Positions 23,793 through 33,440 of a stretch of 64,000 bases of DNA are shown here, piece after piece. The notes under the pieces are model-generated. The model saw only the letters and a program-made list of their open reading frames with translations, made no database searches and was not told the DNA's origin. The stretch covers positions 14,488,807 to 14,552,806 of the forward strand of contig JAVIAB010000160.1 in NCBI GenBank assembly GCA_032433765.1, given 5' to 3'. This DNA is from Megaustenia siamemsis. Its lineage: Eukaryota > Mollusca > Gastropoda > Stylommatophora > Ariophantidae. The translations under genes and the position numbers were made by a program. Each line of letters opens with the position of its first letter. Within the stretch, counting starts at the first letter, position 1.

Positions 23793-24403
23793 AATGGAAG
23801 AACTAGTTTTGGCAATGGAAGAACTAGTGTTGGCAATGGAAGAACTAGTTTTAGCAATGGAAGAACAAGTGTTGGCAATGGAAAAACTAGTGTTGGCAAT
23901 GGAAGAACTAGTTTTGGCAATGGAAGAACTAGTGTTGGCAATGGAAGAACTAGTTTTGGCAATGGAAGAACTAGTTTTGGCAATGGAAGAACTAGTTTTG
24001 GCAATGGAAGAACTAGTTTTGGCAATGGAAGAACTAGTTTTGGCAATGGAAGAACTAGTGTTGGCAAAGGAAGAACTAGTGTTGGCAATGGAAGAACTAG
24101 TTTTGGAAATGGAAGAACTAGTGTTGGCAATGGAAGAACTAGTGTTGGCAATGGAAGAACTAGTGTTGGCAATGGAAGAACTAGTTTTGGCAATGGAAGA
24201 ACTAGTGTTGGCGATGGAAGAACTAGTGTTGTCAATGGAAGCACTAGTTTTGGCAATGGAAGAACTAGTTTTGGCAATGGAAGAACTAGTTTTGGCAATG
24301 GAAGAACTAGTTTTGGCAATGGAAGAACTAGTTTTGGCAATGGAAGAACTAGTTTTGGCAATGGAAGAACTAGTTTTGGCAATGGAAGAACTAGTGTTGG
24401 CAA
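23793..24403 (+). repeat. 21-bp minisatellite (about 29 units, SpeI-containing)
   Basis: Unit GCAATGGAAGAACTAGTTTT plus G, with TTTTG/TGTTG alternation. Seven codons per unit keep both strands open (MEELVLA on plus, PLPKLVL on minus), giving frames of about 240 codons each way. The array shows at least two T/G patterned blocks and a few private variants (AAAGG, CACTAG). Confidence 0.96.
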
Positions 24404-24529
24404 TATAACAATATATATGTGTGACATGTTGGACAATAGAAAGAAGAATACAACAGAAAAATGTGTTTCACAGATCAGATAGAAGAAGAATTACATGTTT
24501 TTCGCAATATCCAAATTGATGAGACCTGC

Positions 24530-24735
24530 CGGAAGTAGGTGTGGGTGGGATGATTCATGGGACCAGAGAGTAAAGGCCGCTTGTCAATTGCAGTCGTCGA
24601 GAGGTTTTCGGGTCTGAGTTTTTATTTTACAGACGACAGAAACAAAAAATAAACTGTTGGTCCTACCGGGATTCGAACCAGCGGTCTCTTGATGCCAGAG
24701 GTTATCAATTCGTCCGTTCCAATCCATCCGTTCTC
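24530..24735 (-). mobile_element. SINE4: candidate tRNA-derived element
   Basis: The minus strand has a B box in CTGGTTCGAATCCCGGTAGG preceded by about 50 bp that could be a degraded tRNA 5' half (GGATTGGAACGGACGAATTG). It is followed by an unrelated body rich in T and a segment containing CCTCTCGACGACTGC. There is only one copy in the window, so SINE status rests on the B box and its context. Confidence 0.45.
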
Positions 24736-24779
24736 CGTAATATAGACAGAGGAATGGAACAATCTTTTTGTTAATAACA

Positions 24780-25316
24780 AGAGAAATAAATGCTGGATAG
24801 TAGAAGATAAAAACAGAAATATGTTTTGCGCAACAGAAAAAACATCAAGAATAGTGTTTGACAATTAAAACAAACAAGAGAGTTTGGTGTTGTATAACAG
24901 AAAAAACAAGAGAGATATGTGTTGTATAACAGAAAAAGACAAGAGAAATATGTGTTGTATAACAGAAAAAACAAGAGAAATATGTGTTGTATAACAGAAA
25001 AAGACAAGAGAAATGTGTGTTGTATAACAGAAAAAAACCATGAGAAATATGTGTTGTATAAAAGAAAAAAAAACAAGAGAAATGGGTGTATAACAGAAAG
25101 AGATAGCAATAGGTGTTGTATAATAGAAAAAAAACAAGAGAAATACAAGTTTGTTTGTATAAAAAAAACACAAGAGTTATAGGTGTTTGGTAAAAGAAAA
25201 AGGACAAGAGAACTATATGTTAGCAATAGAAAAAGGAAAAAAAAACAACTTTATGCAAACAGACAAATAAGGAAAAATAAGTATTGGGCAATATAATAGC
25301 AAGAAAATGTGTTATG
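24780..25316. repeat. ~33-bp purine-rich minisatellite, left block
   Basis: Degenerate units around GTATAACAGAAAAAACAAGA plus GAAATATGTGTT, about 33 bp. The same unit reappears at 25,555-25,595 and 26,693-26,860, so the array has been split by the three insertions described next. Confidence 0.88.
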
Positions 25317-25554
25317 TAAAAAAAAGTAAAGTGCCTCCGTCACGCTAAGTGGCGTCGTATAGGGAATATGGTGTTAGTGACCATAAATTTTACAGATCTT
25401 CGGCAATGATTTTTGGGGTAATGTGGTCGGTATTACGCCCGTATCGCTTTACTTTCCCAGAAAAAAAATCCGGTACCCATTTAAGGCTGGGTGAACCCTA
25501 CCCCTTGTCCTTTGTAGTCCAGTTCACTAACCACTGAGCTATCGCGGATCCCTA
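25317..25554 (-). mobile_element. SINE1: tRNA-derived SINE
   Basis: On the minus strand it starts AGGGATCCGCGATAGCTCAG (A box TAGCTCAGTGGTTAG), continues through GGACAAGGGGTAGGGTTC and ends with a TACTTTACTTTT tail. Compared with the copies at 43.3 and 43.7 kb, a deletion after GGGTTC removes the rest of the B box and the following stem. Flanks AATGTGTTATG (25,306-25,316) and AATATGTTATG (25,555-25,565) match 10 of 11, but both are also array units. Confidence 0.82.
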
Positions 25555-25595
25555 AATATGTTATGGGTAACAGAAAAACTGAGAAATAGGTGTTC
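25555..25595. repeat. ~33-bp minisatellite, middle island
   Basis: One to two units (ATGGGTAACAGAAAAACTGA) left between SINE1 and the LINE C fragment. Confidence 0.7.
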
Positions 25596-25775
25596 GACCA
25601 TTTCGTCTTGTCAGACGGTCTAATGGAGGCTAATGTGTATTTTTTGAGGTTTTGTTTTTGCCGAACAGCTTTTATCGTGGCTAATTCTACCAATGTTTGA
25701 CAAACACGAACAACCACAGAATGAACAAGTCAGACCCACTGATCCACAGGGTTTTCCATCCATTTTCATGATAAC
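25596..25775 (-). pseudogene. LINE family C 3' fragment
   Basis: Encodes KPCGSVGLTCSFCGCSCLSN and IGRISHDKSCSAKT, the C-type Cys/His tail, with the standard 3' end (CTTGTCAGACGGTCTAATGG on the plus strand) but no (TA)n tail. It is truncated in the coding region near 25,775, then an unexplained short stretch leads to an E-family LINE in the opposite orientation. Confidence 0.78.
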
Positions 25776-25789
25776 GATAATTTCATCAA

Positions 25790-26692
25790 CAGGAGTAAGG
25801 CAGGGATGCCTTCTGTCTCCATTTCTCTTTCTACTGGCCATAGATTGGATTATGAAAATAATTCAAAACAACAGAAATAGGATCCAGTGGTCACTGACCA
25901 AACAACTTGATGATTTAGACTTTTTGATGACATAGCTCTCCTATCACACAGCCATCAACAGATGCAGGATAAAATGAGCATACTTGGTGAGAGATCACAA
26001 CAGCTAGGACTGAAGATTAATAGAGATAAGATAAACATTATTAGAATTAATACAGTTGGCAATAACCAAATATAACTAGGAGAAATACCTCTACTAGACG
26101 TACAATCTTACACATATCTGGGCAGTAATATAGATAAAGAAGGAAGAACAGAAAATGATACCAAAATAAGGATATCAAAATCAAGAGGAGCTTTCATTGC
26201 ACTGGGAAACATATGGAAATCCAAAGAAATTAGGTTAAATACAAAAATAAAAATGTTCAACTCAAATGTTAAGTCAGTCCTATTATACGGCTGTGAAACA
26301 TGGAGAACAAAATTGACAATCACGAAGATACAGACTTTCATTAATGGATGCTTACGCAGAATAAAAGGGTGGAAATGGCAGGACAAAATCACGAACATAG
26401 AATTATGGAAATGTACCAGTCAAGCACCAGTGGATAAAGAGATACAGCGAAGACGATGGCGCTGGATAGGACACACACTACGGAAGCCAACTGAGAGTAT
26501 TACACAACAGGCTCTTTTTGGAATCCCCAGGGGAAATAACAAAGAGGAAGACAAAGAGAAGACCGATAGAAGCAGAGATGAAGATGATGGGGAAGACATT
26601 GAATGATCTTAAAAGGATGACAGAAAACAGAATGACTTGGAAAGTGTTTGTTGAAGACCTATGCTCCACTGGGAGCTAAATAGGTAGAAGAA
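25790..26692 (+). pseudogene. LINE family E, 5'-truncated in the RT palm
   Basis: Begins at RT motif B, TGVRQGCLLSPFLFLLAIDW. Motif C is damaged: where the 48.5-kb copy has DFADDIALLSH this one has lost two bases. The thumb (TYLGSNIDKEGRTENDTKIR), VLLYGCETWRTK, NGCLRRIKGWKWQDKI and RRRWRWIGHTLRKPTESITQ blocks follow. The 3' end reads EDLCSTGS-stop and then AGGTAGAAGAATAAGAGA. Copies: 46.15-46.64 (old), 48.47-49.91, 63.18-63.3 kb. Confidence 0.85.
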
Positions 26693-26860
26693 TAAGAGAT
26701 AATTTCATGACAATAGAAACCAAGAGAAATAAGTTTTGGGTAACAGAGAAAAGGAGAAATAGATGTTGGACAAGAAATAACAGAAATATGTACTGGGTAA
26801 CAGAAATAGGGACTATATGCTGTTTGGCAAAAGAGAACATGGAAAAAAATATCTCATGAA
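26693..26860. repeat. ~33-bp minisatellite, right block
   Basis: Units such as GTAACAGAGAAAAGGAGAAA resume after the LINE E insertion, showing that the elements from 25,317 to 26,692 all lie within one pre-existing array. Confidence 0.72.
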
Positions 26861-26899
26861 GAATGTTTAAAACGAGCCGGAGAAATGAAAATATCATTA

Positions 26900-27115
26900 A
26901 AATCAGGGGGAGGAGACATTGTACATTTATTTGACATGTCATGCGAAAAAAGGCATTGAGAGTAATATAACAACAGGCAGAATAAATGGAAAGAAAAGCA
27001 GTGATAAACAAAGAGAACAAATATTGAACAGCTTATCGAAAGTGGCATAACAAAAGATCACCGAATGAAATTGGATTAGAATTGGATGGAAAGATATAGC
27101 AAACGAGTTTTGCAA
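26900..27115 (+). pseudogene. LINE B-like C-terminal fragment
   Basis: Decayed frames encode NITTGRINGKKSSDKQREQI and LNSLSKVA, corresponding to the IVTTGNIEGRRDRGKQREK segment of family B. Several stops are present. No TSD was seen. Confidence 0.55.
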
Positions 27116-27117
27116 CA

Positions 27118-27270
27118 ACTAAATATGAAAAGAGAACTACTAAACACAATTCAAACAAGACAAATTAAATTTGGTGGGGGGGGGGGGGGTAAGCATGTTA
27201 AAAGACACAACATCCTTCCAAAAGTAATCTTAGAAGTTTAAATACAAGGGTAAAAGAGGTAGAGGCAGAT
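27118..27270 (+). pseudogene. LINE family F C-terminal segment (5' side of VNTR)
   Basis: Encodes NMKRELLNTIQTRQIKFG and VKRHNILPKVILEV, the same block as 63,840-63,920 and the 12.9-kb F copy. An 11-G run at 27,178-27,188 breaks the frame. It leads directly into the 46-bp array. Confidence 0.75.
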
Positions 27271-27780
27271 AAAGACTAACATGGAAGTCAACCTATGACA
27301 ACTTGCACCATCAAATCAAGTCTAACATGGAAGTCAACCTATGACATCTTGCACCATCAAATCATGACTAACATGGAAGTCAACCTATGACAACTTGCAC
27401 CATCAAATCAAGTCTAACATGGAAGTCAACCTATGACAACTTGCACCATCAAATCTAGACTAACATGGAGGTCAACCTATGAGAAATTGCACCATCAAAT
27501 CAAGACTAACATGGAGGTCAACCTATGAGAACTTGCACCATCAAATCAAGACTAACATGGAGGTCAACCTATGAGAACTTGCACCATCAAATCAAGACTA
27601 ACATGGAAGTCAACCTATGACAACTTGCACCATCAAATCAAGACTAACATGGAGGTCAACCTATGAGAACTTGCACCATCAAATCAAGACTAACATGGAA
27701 GTCAACCTATGACAACTTGCACCATCAAATCAAGACTAACATGGCAGTCAACCTATGACAACTTGCACCATCAAATAAAG
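27271..27780 (+). repeat. 46-bp VNTR inside LINE F (11 units)
   Basis: Unit ACTAACATGGAAGTCAACCT, ATGACAACTTGCACCATCAA, ATCAAG. It corresponds to the LINE's RGRPRLTW... segment just after RGRG. 46 is not a multiple of 3, so expansion destroyed the frame. Variants AAGTC/AGGTC and GACAAC/GAGAAC define sub-blocks. Confidence 0.93.
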
Positions 27781-27925
27781 AGACAGAGCGGAATGAGGGT
27801 CCATGCAGCCAACCTTCGATGCGGTGACGGCACGCAATGATCATGATGATGAAGGACCAAGTGATGTGGAAGGAGATGATTGTCTACGCCAACAGGCATA
27901 GCACCTGATGATGATATCGATGCAA
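27781..27925 (+). mobile_element. LINE F 3' end, then a second LINE 3' end
   Basis: After the array comes AGACAGAGCGGAATGAGGGTCC, CAACCTTCGATGCGGTGACG and a GATCATGATGATGAAGG tail, which is the F 3' terminus. A second, B-like terminus follows (GGAAGGAGATGATTGTCTAC ... CTGATGATGATATCG). Two tails in series suggest sequential insertion. Confidence 0.65.
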
Positions 27926-28740
27926 AGATCTAAATAAATCGGATTTAAGTATTGAACAACATTGTCAAAAATCTTCAGTTGATGTCGTCATAGCTATTTT
28001 TTCAGCCCTTTGCAATGAAGCTCTTCAAAAATGAACATTATAAAGTGGCATGGAATTATCTGCTCATATCAACAAATGTGGGCGACGCCCACTCTCCGCT
28101 CTTGATCATGAAGGTCATTGCTATGGACAAACACCAGACTCTCAGAGTCAATCCCCCCCCCTCCCCCTCCTATTTAACCTCCTAGTGCCGGCCGTGGAAC
28201 AATTAATCCAGTTGTCCGCACGACTGTCATATAACGCAACCTTTGAACTCAATTTTAATGGGCGGCTTAGAAGTGATGTTTTAGTATCAATTTGGAATAT
28301 TGGAAAACATCACTCCGCTCTCGGTTGGGATATTTCTCCGTTAAACTGAATTGTATATTGAGATTCATAAAAGAGCAGGTGGGTTTTGAAATTAGGCTCT
28401 TTTATCTTTCGGATAAACGTTCATAGCGGTTCAAAAGTGTTGCAGATAAAAAAAAAAAAAAAAGTGGATTATCGGGACTAGATGTGACCAGATGTAGTCC
28501 AGACAATAAACAAAAATCGGATAAAGAATGGTTTACCGTACGGATAAAATAATCGAAGTGTTCGCGGGGAAAATAACAAAATTGTATCGAAAATATGAAG
28601 CGTCATGCTAAAGAAAACATGCACCGATGTAAATAGATGAGGTTACAACACTCGTTGGTTTGTGTGTTCAGCTTTAGGTTTCTCTGTTAGTGGACTCGAT
28701 TGTTGCCACAATACAAAAGTGGTAATACAAATTAGTTCCG
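27926..28740. other. No gene recognised
   Basis: Apparently single-copy DNA. A 99-codon plus frame (28,050-28,349) has no domain I recognise. A short inverted repeat AAAAGAGC...GCTCTTTT lies around 28,370-28,404. Confidence 0.4.
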
Positions 28741-29167
28741 CTTTCTCCTCTTTTTCTTCTACTTCTGTTTCTTCTTCTACTTCTTTTACTTCTCCTTCTT
28801 CTTCTTCTTCTCCTTTTCCTTCTTCTCCTTCTTCTTCTTCTTCTCCTTCTTCTTCTTCTTCTTCTTCTTTTACTTCTCCTTCTTCTCCTTCTTCTTCTTC
28901 TTCTTCTTTTACTTCTCCTTCTTCTCCTTCTTCTTCTCCTTCTTCTTCTCCTTCTTCTTCTTCTTCTTCTTTTACTTCTCCTTCTTCTTCTTCTTCTTCT
29001 TCTTCTTCTTCTTCTTCCTCCTCTTCTCCTTCTTCTTCTTCCTCTTCTTTACTTCTTTTACTTCTCCTCCTTCTTCTACTTCATCTTCTTCTCCTTCTTC
29101 TTCTCCTTCTTCTTCTCCTTCTTCTTCTTCTTCTTCTTTTACTTCTCCTTCTTCTCCTTCTTCTTCT

Positions 29168-29200
<33 letters not shown>

Positions 29201-29356
29201 CCTTCTTCTTCTTCCTCTTCTTTACTTCTTTTACTTCTCCTCCTTCTTGTACTTCCTCTTCTTCTCCTTCTTCTTCTCTTCTTCTTCTCCTTCTTCTCTT
29301 CTTCTTCTTCACCTTCTCCTTCTTCTTCTTCCTTTACTTCTCCTTCTTCTTCTTCT

Positions 29357-29387
<31 letters not shown>

Positions 29388-31030
29388 TACTTCTTTTACT
29401 TCTCCTTCTTCTTCTCCTTCTTCTTTACCTTCTCCTTCTTCTTCACCTTCTCCTTCTTCTTCTTCTTCACCTTCTCCTTCTTCTTCTCCTTCTTCTTCTT
29501 CTTCACCTTCTCCTTCTCCTTCTCCTTCTTCTTCTTCTTCACCTTCTCCTTCTTCTTCTCCTTCTTCTTCTTCTTCACCTTCTCCTTCTTCTTCTCCTTC
29601 TTCTTCCTCTTCTTCTTCTCCTTCTCCTTCTTCTGCCTCTTCTTCACCTTCTCCTTCTTCTTCTCCTTCTTCTTCTTCTTCACCTTCTCCTTCTCCTTCT
29701 TCTTCTTCTTCCTCTTCTTCTTCTCCTTCTCCTTCTTCTTCTTCTTCACCTTCTCCTTCTCCTTCTCCTTCTTCTTCTTCTTCACCTTCTCCTTCTTCTT
29801 CTTCTTCACCTTCTCCTTCTCCTTCTCCTTCTTCTTCTTCTTCACCTTCTCCTTCTTCTTCTTCTTCACCTTCTCCTTCTCCTTCTCCTTCTTCTTCTTC
29901 TTCACCTTCTCCTTCTCCTTCTTCTTCTTCTTCACCTTCTCCTTCTTCTTCTTCTTCTTCTTCTTCTTCACCTTCTCCTCCTTCTTCTCCTTCTTCTGCT
30001 TCTTTACCTTCTCCTTCTTCTTTCCTCCTTCTTCTTCTTCTTCTTCACCTTCCTCTTGTACTTCTTCTTCTTCTTCTTCTCATTCTTCTTCTCCTTCTCC
30101 TCCTTCTTTTTCTGCTTCACCTTCTCCTTCACCTTCTCCTCCTTCTTCTTCTTTTTCTTCCTCTTCTCCCTCTCTTATCCTTCAATCTTTCTCCTTCTTC
30201 TACTTCTTCATCTTCGCCTTCTCCTTTCTTCTTCTTCTGCTTCTTCACCTTTTTCTTCACCTTCTCCTTCTTCTTCTACTTTTACTTCTCATTCTTCTTC
30301 ACCTTCTCCTTCTTCTTCCTCTTTACTTCTCCTTCTTCTTCACCTTCTTCACCTTCTCCTTCTTCTTCCTCCTCTTTTGCTTCTCCTTCTTATTCTCCTT
30401 CTTCTTCCTCTTCACCTTCTCCTTCTTCTTCTCCTTCTTCACCTTCTCCTTCTTCTTCTCCTTCTTCTTCCTCTTCACCTTCTCCTTCTTCTTCTCCTTC
30501 TTCTTCCTCTTCACCTTCTCCTTCTTCTTCTCCTTCTTCACCTTCTCCTTCTTCTTCTCCTTCTTCTTCCTCTTCACCTTCTCCTTCTTCTTCTCCTTCT
30601 TCACCTTCTCCTTCTTCTTCTCCTTCTTCGCCTTCTCCTTCTTCTTCTCCTTCTTCACCTTCTCCTTCTTCTTCTCCTTCTTCTTCTCCTTCTTCTTCCT
30701 CTTCACCTTCTCCTTCTTCTTCTCCTTCTTCTTCTCCTTCTTCTTCCTCTTCACCTTCTCCTTCTTCTTCTCCTTCTTCACCTTCTCCTTCTTCTTCTCC
30801 TTCTTCTTCCTCTTCACCTTCTCCTTCTTCTTCTCCTTCTTCACCTTCTCCTTCTTCTTCTCCTTCTTCTTCCTCTTCACCTTCTCCTTCTTCTTCTCCT
30901 TCTTCGCCTTCTCCTTCTTCTTCTCCTTCTCCTCCTTCTTTTTCTCCTTCACCTTCTCCTTCACCTTCTCCTTCTTCTCCTTCTTCCTCCTTCTTCTCCT
31001 TCTTCCTCCTTCTTCTTCTTATTATTATTA
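28741..31030 (+). repeat. 2.3-kb polypyrimidine (CTT/TCC)n tract
   Basis: Almost pure C/T on the plus strand, with rare A (mostly TTCACC and TTTACTTC). The internal hierarchy includes CTTCACCTTCTCCTTCTTCT motifs in the 29.4-30.0 kb part, and blocks with CTTCCTCTTCACCTTCTCCT at 30.4-30.93 kb that recur every few tens of bases. All frames stay open (one runs 790 codons of Ser/Leu/Phe), so no protein is called. Such homopurine-homopyrimidine DNA can adopt triplex (H-DNA) structures. Confidence 0.96.
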
Positions 31031-31083
31031 TTAATCTTCATCGTCTTCATCTTTCTTTCAACTTCCTGTCTTCAACAAACATT

Positions 31084-32142
31084 GTCGAAGCCAGAGATGG
31101 CCAAAATGATGGCCCGCAGGCCAGATCCGGCCCGTCAGTCTGTTTTTCTAGGCCACGTGAAGCGTCCACAAAAACTGCTATATTAAATACCTATAAATTA
31201 AAACCCAAAGTACAGCCGGTTACCAAACAAAAAAAAATAACATAAAGGTAATTTTGAAAGAGATCGATCTCTTTATCTATCTTGGAAGTCACAGTGATCG
31301 AGAAGGGGATACAAGCAAAGAAATTAGAATCAGAATAGCTAAAGCAGCAATGTCTTTCAGAAGCCTTAAAAAGTGGTGGAAATCAAAACTCATCAGTACA
31401 AACACAAAACTTAGGCTATTCAAATCAAATGTATTATCAACCCTTACGTATGCGTGTGAAAGCTGGAAAACAACAAGAGATATAGAAACAAAGTTGAACG
31501 CATTCTAAAATAAATGTCTAAGGAAAATACTTGGTATAGCATGGAACGAATTCAAAACAAATGAGGAAATTAGAGAAATCGCCAATCAACCACTAATATC
31601 TTCATAAATAAATAAAAAAAGATGGTCATATGTTGGACATGTGATGAGAAGAGATAATAACCGAATAGCAAAGGAAGCCCTCATGTGGGAAACAACAGGC
31701 AAGAGGAAAAGAGGAAGACCCAGAGAGACACTGAGAACAGCATTGATGAGAGAGGCACGAGCAGCAGGAATCGGCTCCCTCCGTGAGATAGAGCTGCTTG
31801 CGCAGAACAGAGACAAATGGCGAGATTTGATAACATATTTTTAAAAGAATTTAAAGCTGCTAGAATAAAAATGCGGATGAGAGAAGGAGTATCTTGGTCT
31901 ACGCCCTATGGGCCGGCTACGGCTCGAAAGGTCAATAGATAGATAAATAGAATTTTGAAACAAATAATGAACAGTTTTGTCACAAATGATAAAATATGTC
32001 GTCAAAGTACAAGCAATATTTATATTTGACAAAGTGATATCATGTAATTTCTGACGATACTCTTAAGTTTAGCCCTATGGTCCTAGCCTTAGTTATAATC
32101 CGGTTCTCGGCCAATCTTAAGTTGACCACCACTGGTCTAAGC
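31084..32142. mobile_element. hAT-like non-autonomous element carrying a LINE G insertion
   Basis: The element is 31,092-32,134. Left end CAGAGATGGCCAA and right end (minus strand) CAGTGGTGGTCAA form a 13-bp terminal inverted repeat with three mismatches. Subterminal GGCCCGCAGGCC is a common hAT-element feature. Flanks GTCGAAGC (31,084-31,091) and GTCTAAGC (32,135-32,142) match 7 of 8, fitting the 8-bp hAT duplication. Without the nested LINE the element is about 342 bp and encodes nothing, so it would depend on transposase supplied in trans. Confidence 0.75.
31260..31950 (+). pseudogene. LINE family G, 5'-truncated, with 10-bp TSD
   Basis: Encodes thumb block YLGSHSDREGDTSKEIRIRI, then TYACESWKTT, CLRKILGIAWNEFKTNEEI, WSYVGHVMRRDNNRIAKEAL, GKRKRGRPRETLRTALMR and EIELLAQNRDKWRDLITYF-stop (31,842). 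The 3' UTR is about 100 bp with a GATAGATAAATAG tail. AATTTTGAAA flanks both sides (31,250-31,259; 31,951-31,960). Stops at about 31,507 and 31,606 show decay. It lies wholly inside the hAT element. Confidence 0.88.
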
Positions 32143-32330
32143 CATCCTTACCCAGTACAGATACCCATTTCTACCAGCGGCTGGGTTGACCGCGGAGGTA
32201 TTTTTTTTTCCAACCACGAGTACAACTCACACTGCTTCCTGCGGGAACTGAACAAGGGTTGCCCTATCGTCGGTAGCCCAGTCTGGCGGTTTTCCCCAAC
32301 TAGGCTACCGAGGCCCCCAGTATTTGTTAT
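32143..32330 (-). mobile_element. SINE2 fragment
   Basis: Minus-strand tRNA head GGTAGCCTAGTTGGGGAAAA with a mutated B box (GTTCAGTTCCC in place of GTTCGATTCCC), then GAGTTGTACTCGTGGTTGG and CAGCCGCTGGTAGAAATGGG. It stops where the hAT duplication begins. Other SINE2 copies: 52.9, 54.7, 57.5 and 61.8 kb. Confidence 0.75.
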
Positions 32331-32529
32331 CATTCGTGTTAATAACGTTATATTTGAAATAAGATTTATATTTTCACATGCGTGAAACATGCACAAAAAA
32401 TTGCAAAAGTACGAAAATAGGAACATTAAATAGCTCAAAACTTCGAGTCAAATAACTATTTGGATGGTGAGAGGGGAGAGATGCCCGCCAGAAACTGAGT
32501 ATGAACGGTCAGTGACCCATAGCAGACTG

Positions 32530-33056
32530 AGTTATTGAGTTATTGAGTTATTTGCGGGTCATCATCATTGCACTCCGAACATGTCCATAGGTGCTCAGAT
32601 CCCCTCCTCAGCAATTCCCTCAGTGTCCAGCGACTGACGACTCCAGTTCTATGTTGGTTGATAAGTCTTCTTACACAGCCACTAAGTTTCTCATTTCTGG
32701 TTGTGCCCATCTTAACTCCCATTTCCATCATCCGAAGAAGTGACGTTGATCTGTGTTTGTCGAAGTCCTGTGCTCTTCCCACATCTCGAAGGACATTGAT
32801 GATGTCCACACGATCCATCGGTTGCCCGTCCTCAACGACAGCGCAGCTAGCCAACCTGTCCGCTCTCTCATTTCCCCGTACTCCCGCATGTCCAGGGACA
32901 TAGACAAAGGTGACCTTACGTATTTTGGACTTCTGCAACGACTCTACCCATTGCATGCGTACAAAGCCCGCCTCCACTTTTTTTATCATGCTCATTGAAT
33001 CACTCAGTATACATGCGTGGATGTAGTCTTGTGACTCTAACCATTTGAATGCCTTA
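32530..33056 (-). pseudogene. LINE family A with RNase H end, intact frame, 16-bp TSD
   Basis: Best copy of family A. One uninterrupted minus frame runs across the entire insertion (about 172 codons to the stop): ILSDSMSMIKKVEAG with an RNase H catalytic Asp, VTFVYVPGHAGVRGNERADR with the His and the last Asp, NEKLSGCVRRLINQHRTGVV, and the C-terminus HLWTCSECNDDDPQITQ-stop. The stop is in the first of three AATAACTC tail units. GACCCATAGCAGACTG flanks both sides (32,514-32,529; 33,057-33,072). No start codon belongs to it: the 5' end is a truncation. Confidence 0.9.
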
Positions 33057-33072
33057 GACCCATAGCAGACTG

Positions 33073-33440
33073 TTGACTGTTAGTGTCAGGACTGGCGAGC
33101 ACCATTGCTGATCAAGATTCTAATGTACCGCCCTCCTCGTGTGTTCCTGAAAATAGACTACCCAAGCGAGTAGGGATCGAAGGAATAGTTGTGTTATCCA
33201 AATTCTGCGCTGAAGTCGGATATGTCGGGTCTAAAGAAACAAATATCACGGTTCCAACTACAACACACGACATCTACGCCCACTCAACGTACGTAAGGAA
33301 GAGGCACGATAAAGAGGAGTGGGCGTCAAATCAGAAAAAGAGAGAAATAACTGTTAAAAAGCGAAAGTAATAAAATAATTCTAGGTCACTGTAAAGTTAC
33401 AAAGTTTATAAAATAAATTAAAATGATTATACCTTAGCAA
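33073..33440. other. Unrecognised; 95-codon frame at 33,083-33,370
   Basis: A plus-strand frame with a Lys/Arg-rich C-terminus (ends KKREITVKKRK) follows the LINE A duplication. I do not recognise it, and nothing in the context supports translation. Confidence 0.25.

Noticed and set aside
28662..31034. 790-codon open frame
   Set aside because: It runs through the polypyrimidine tract; Ser/Leu/Phe composition follows directly from CTT/TCC repeats in any frame.
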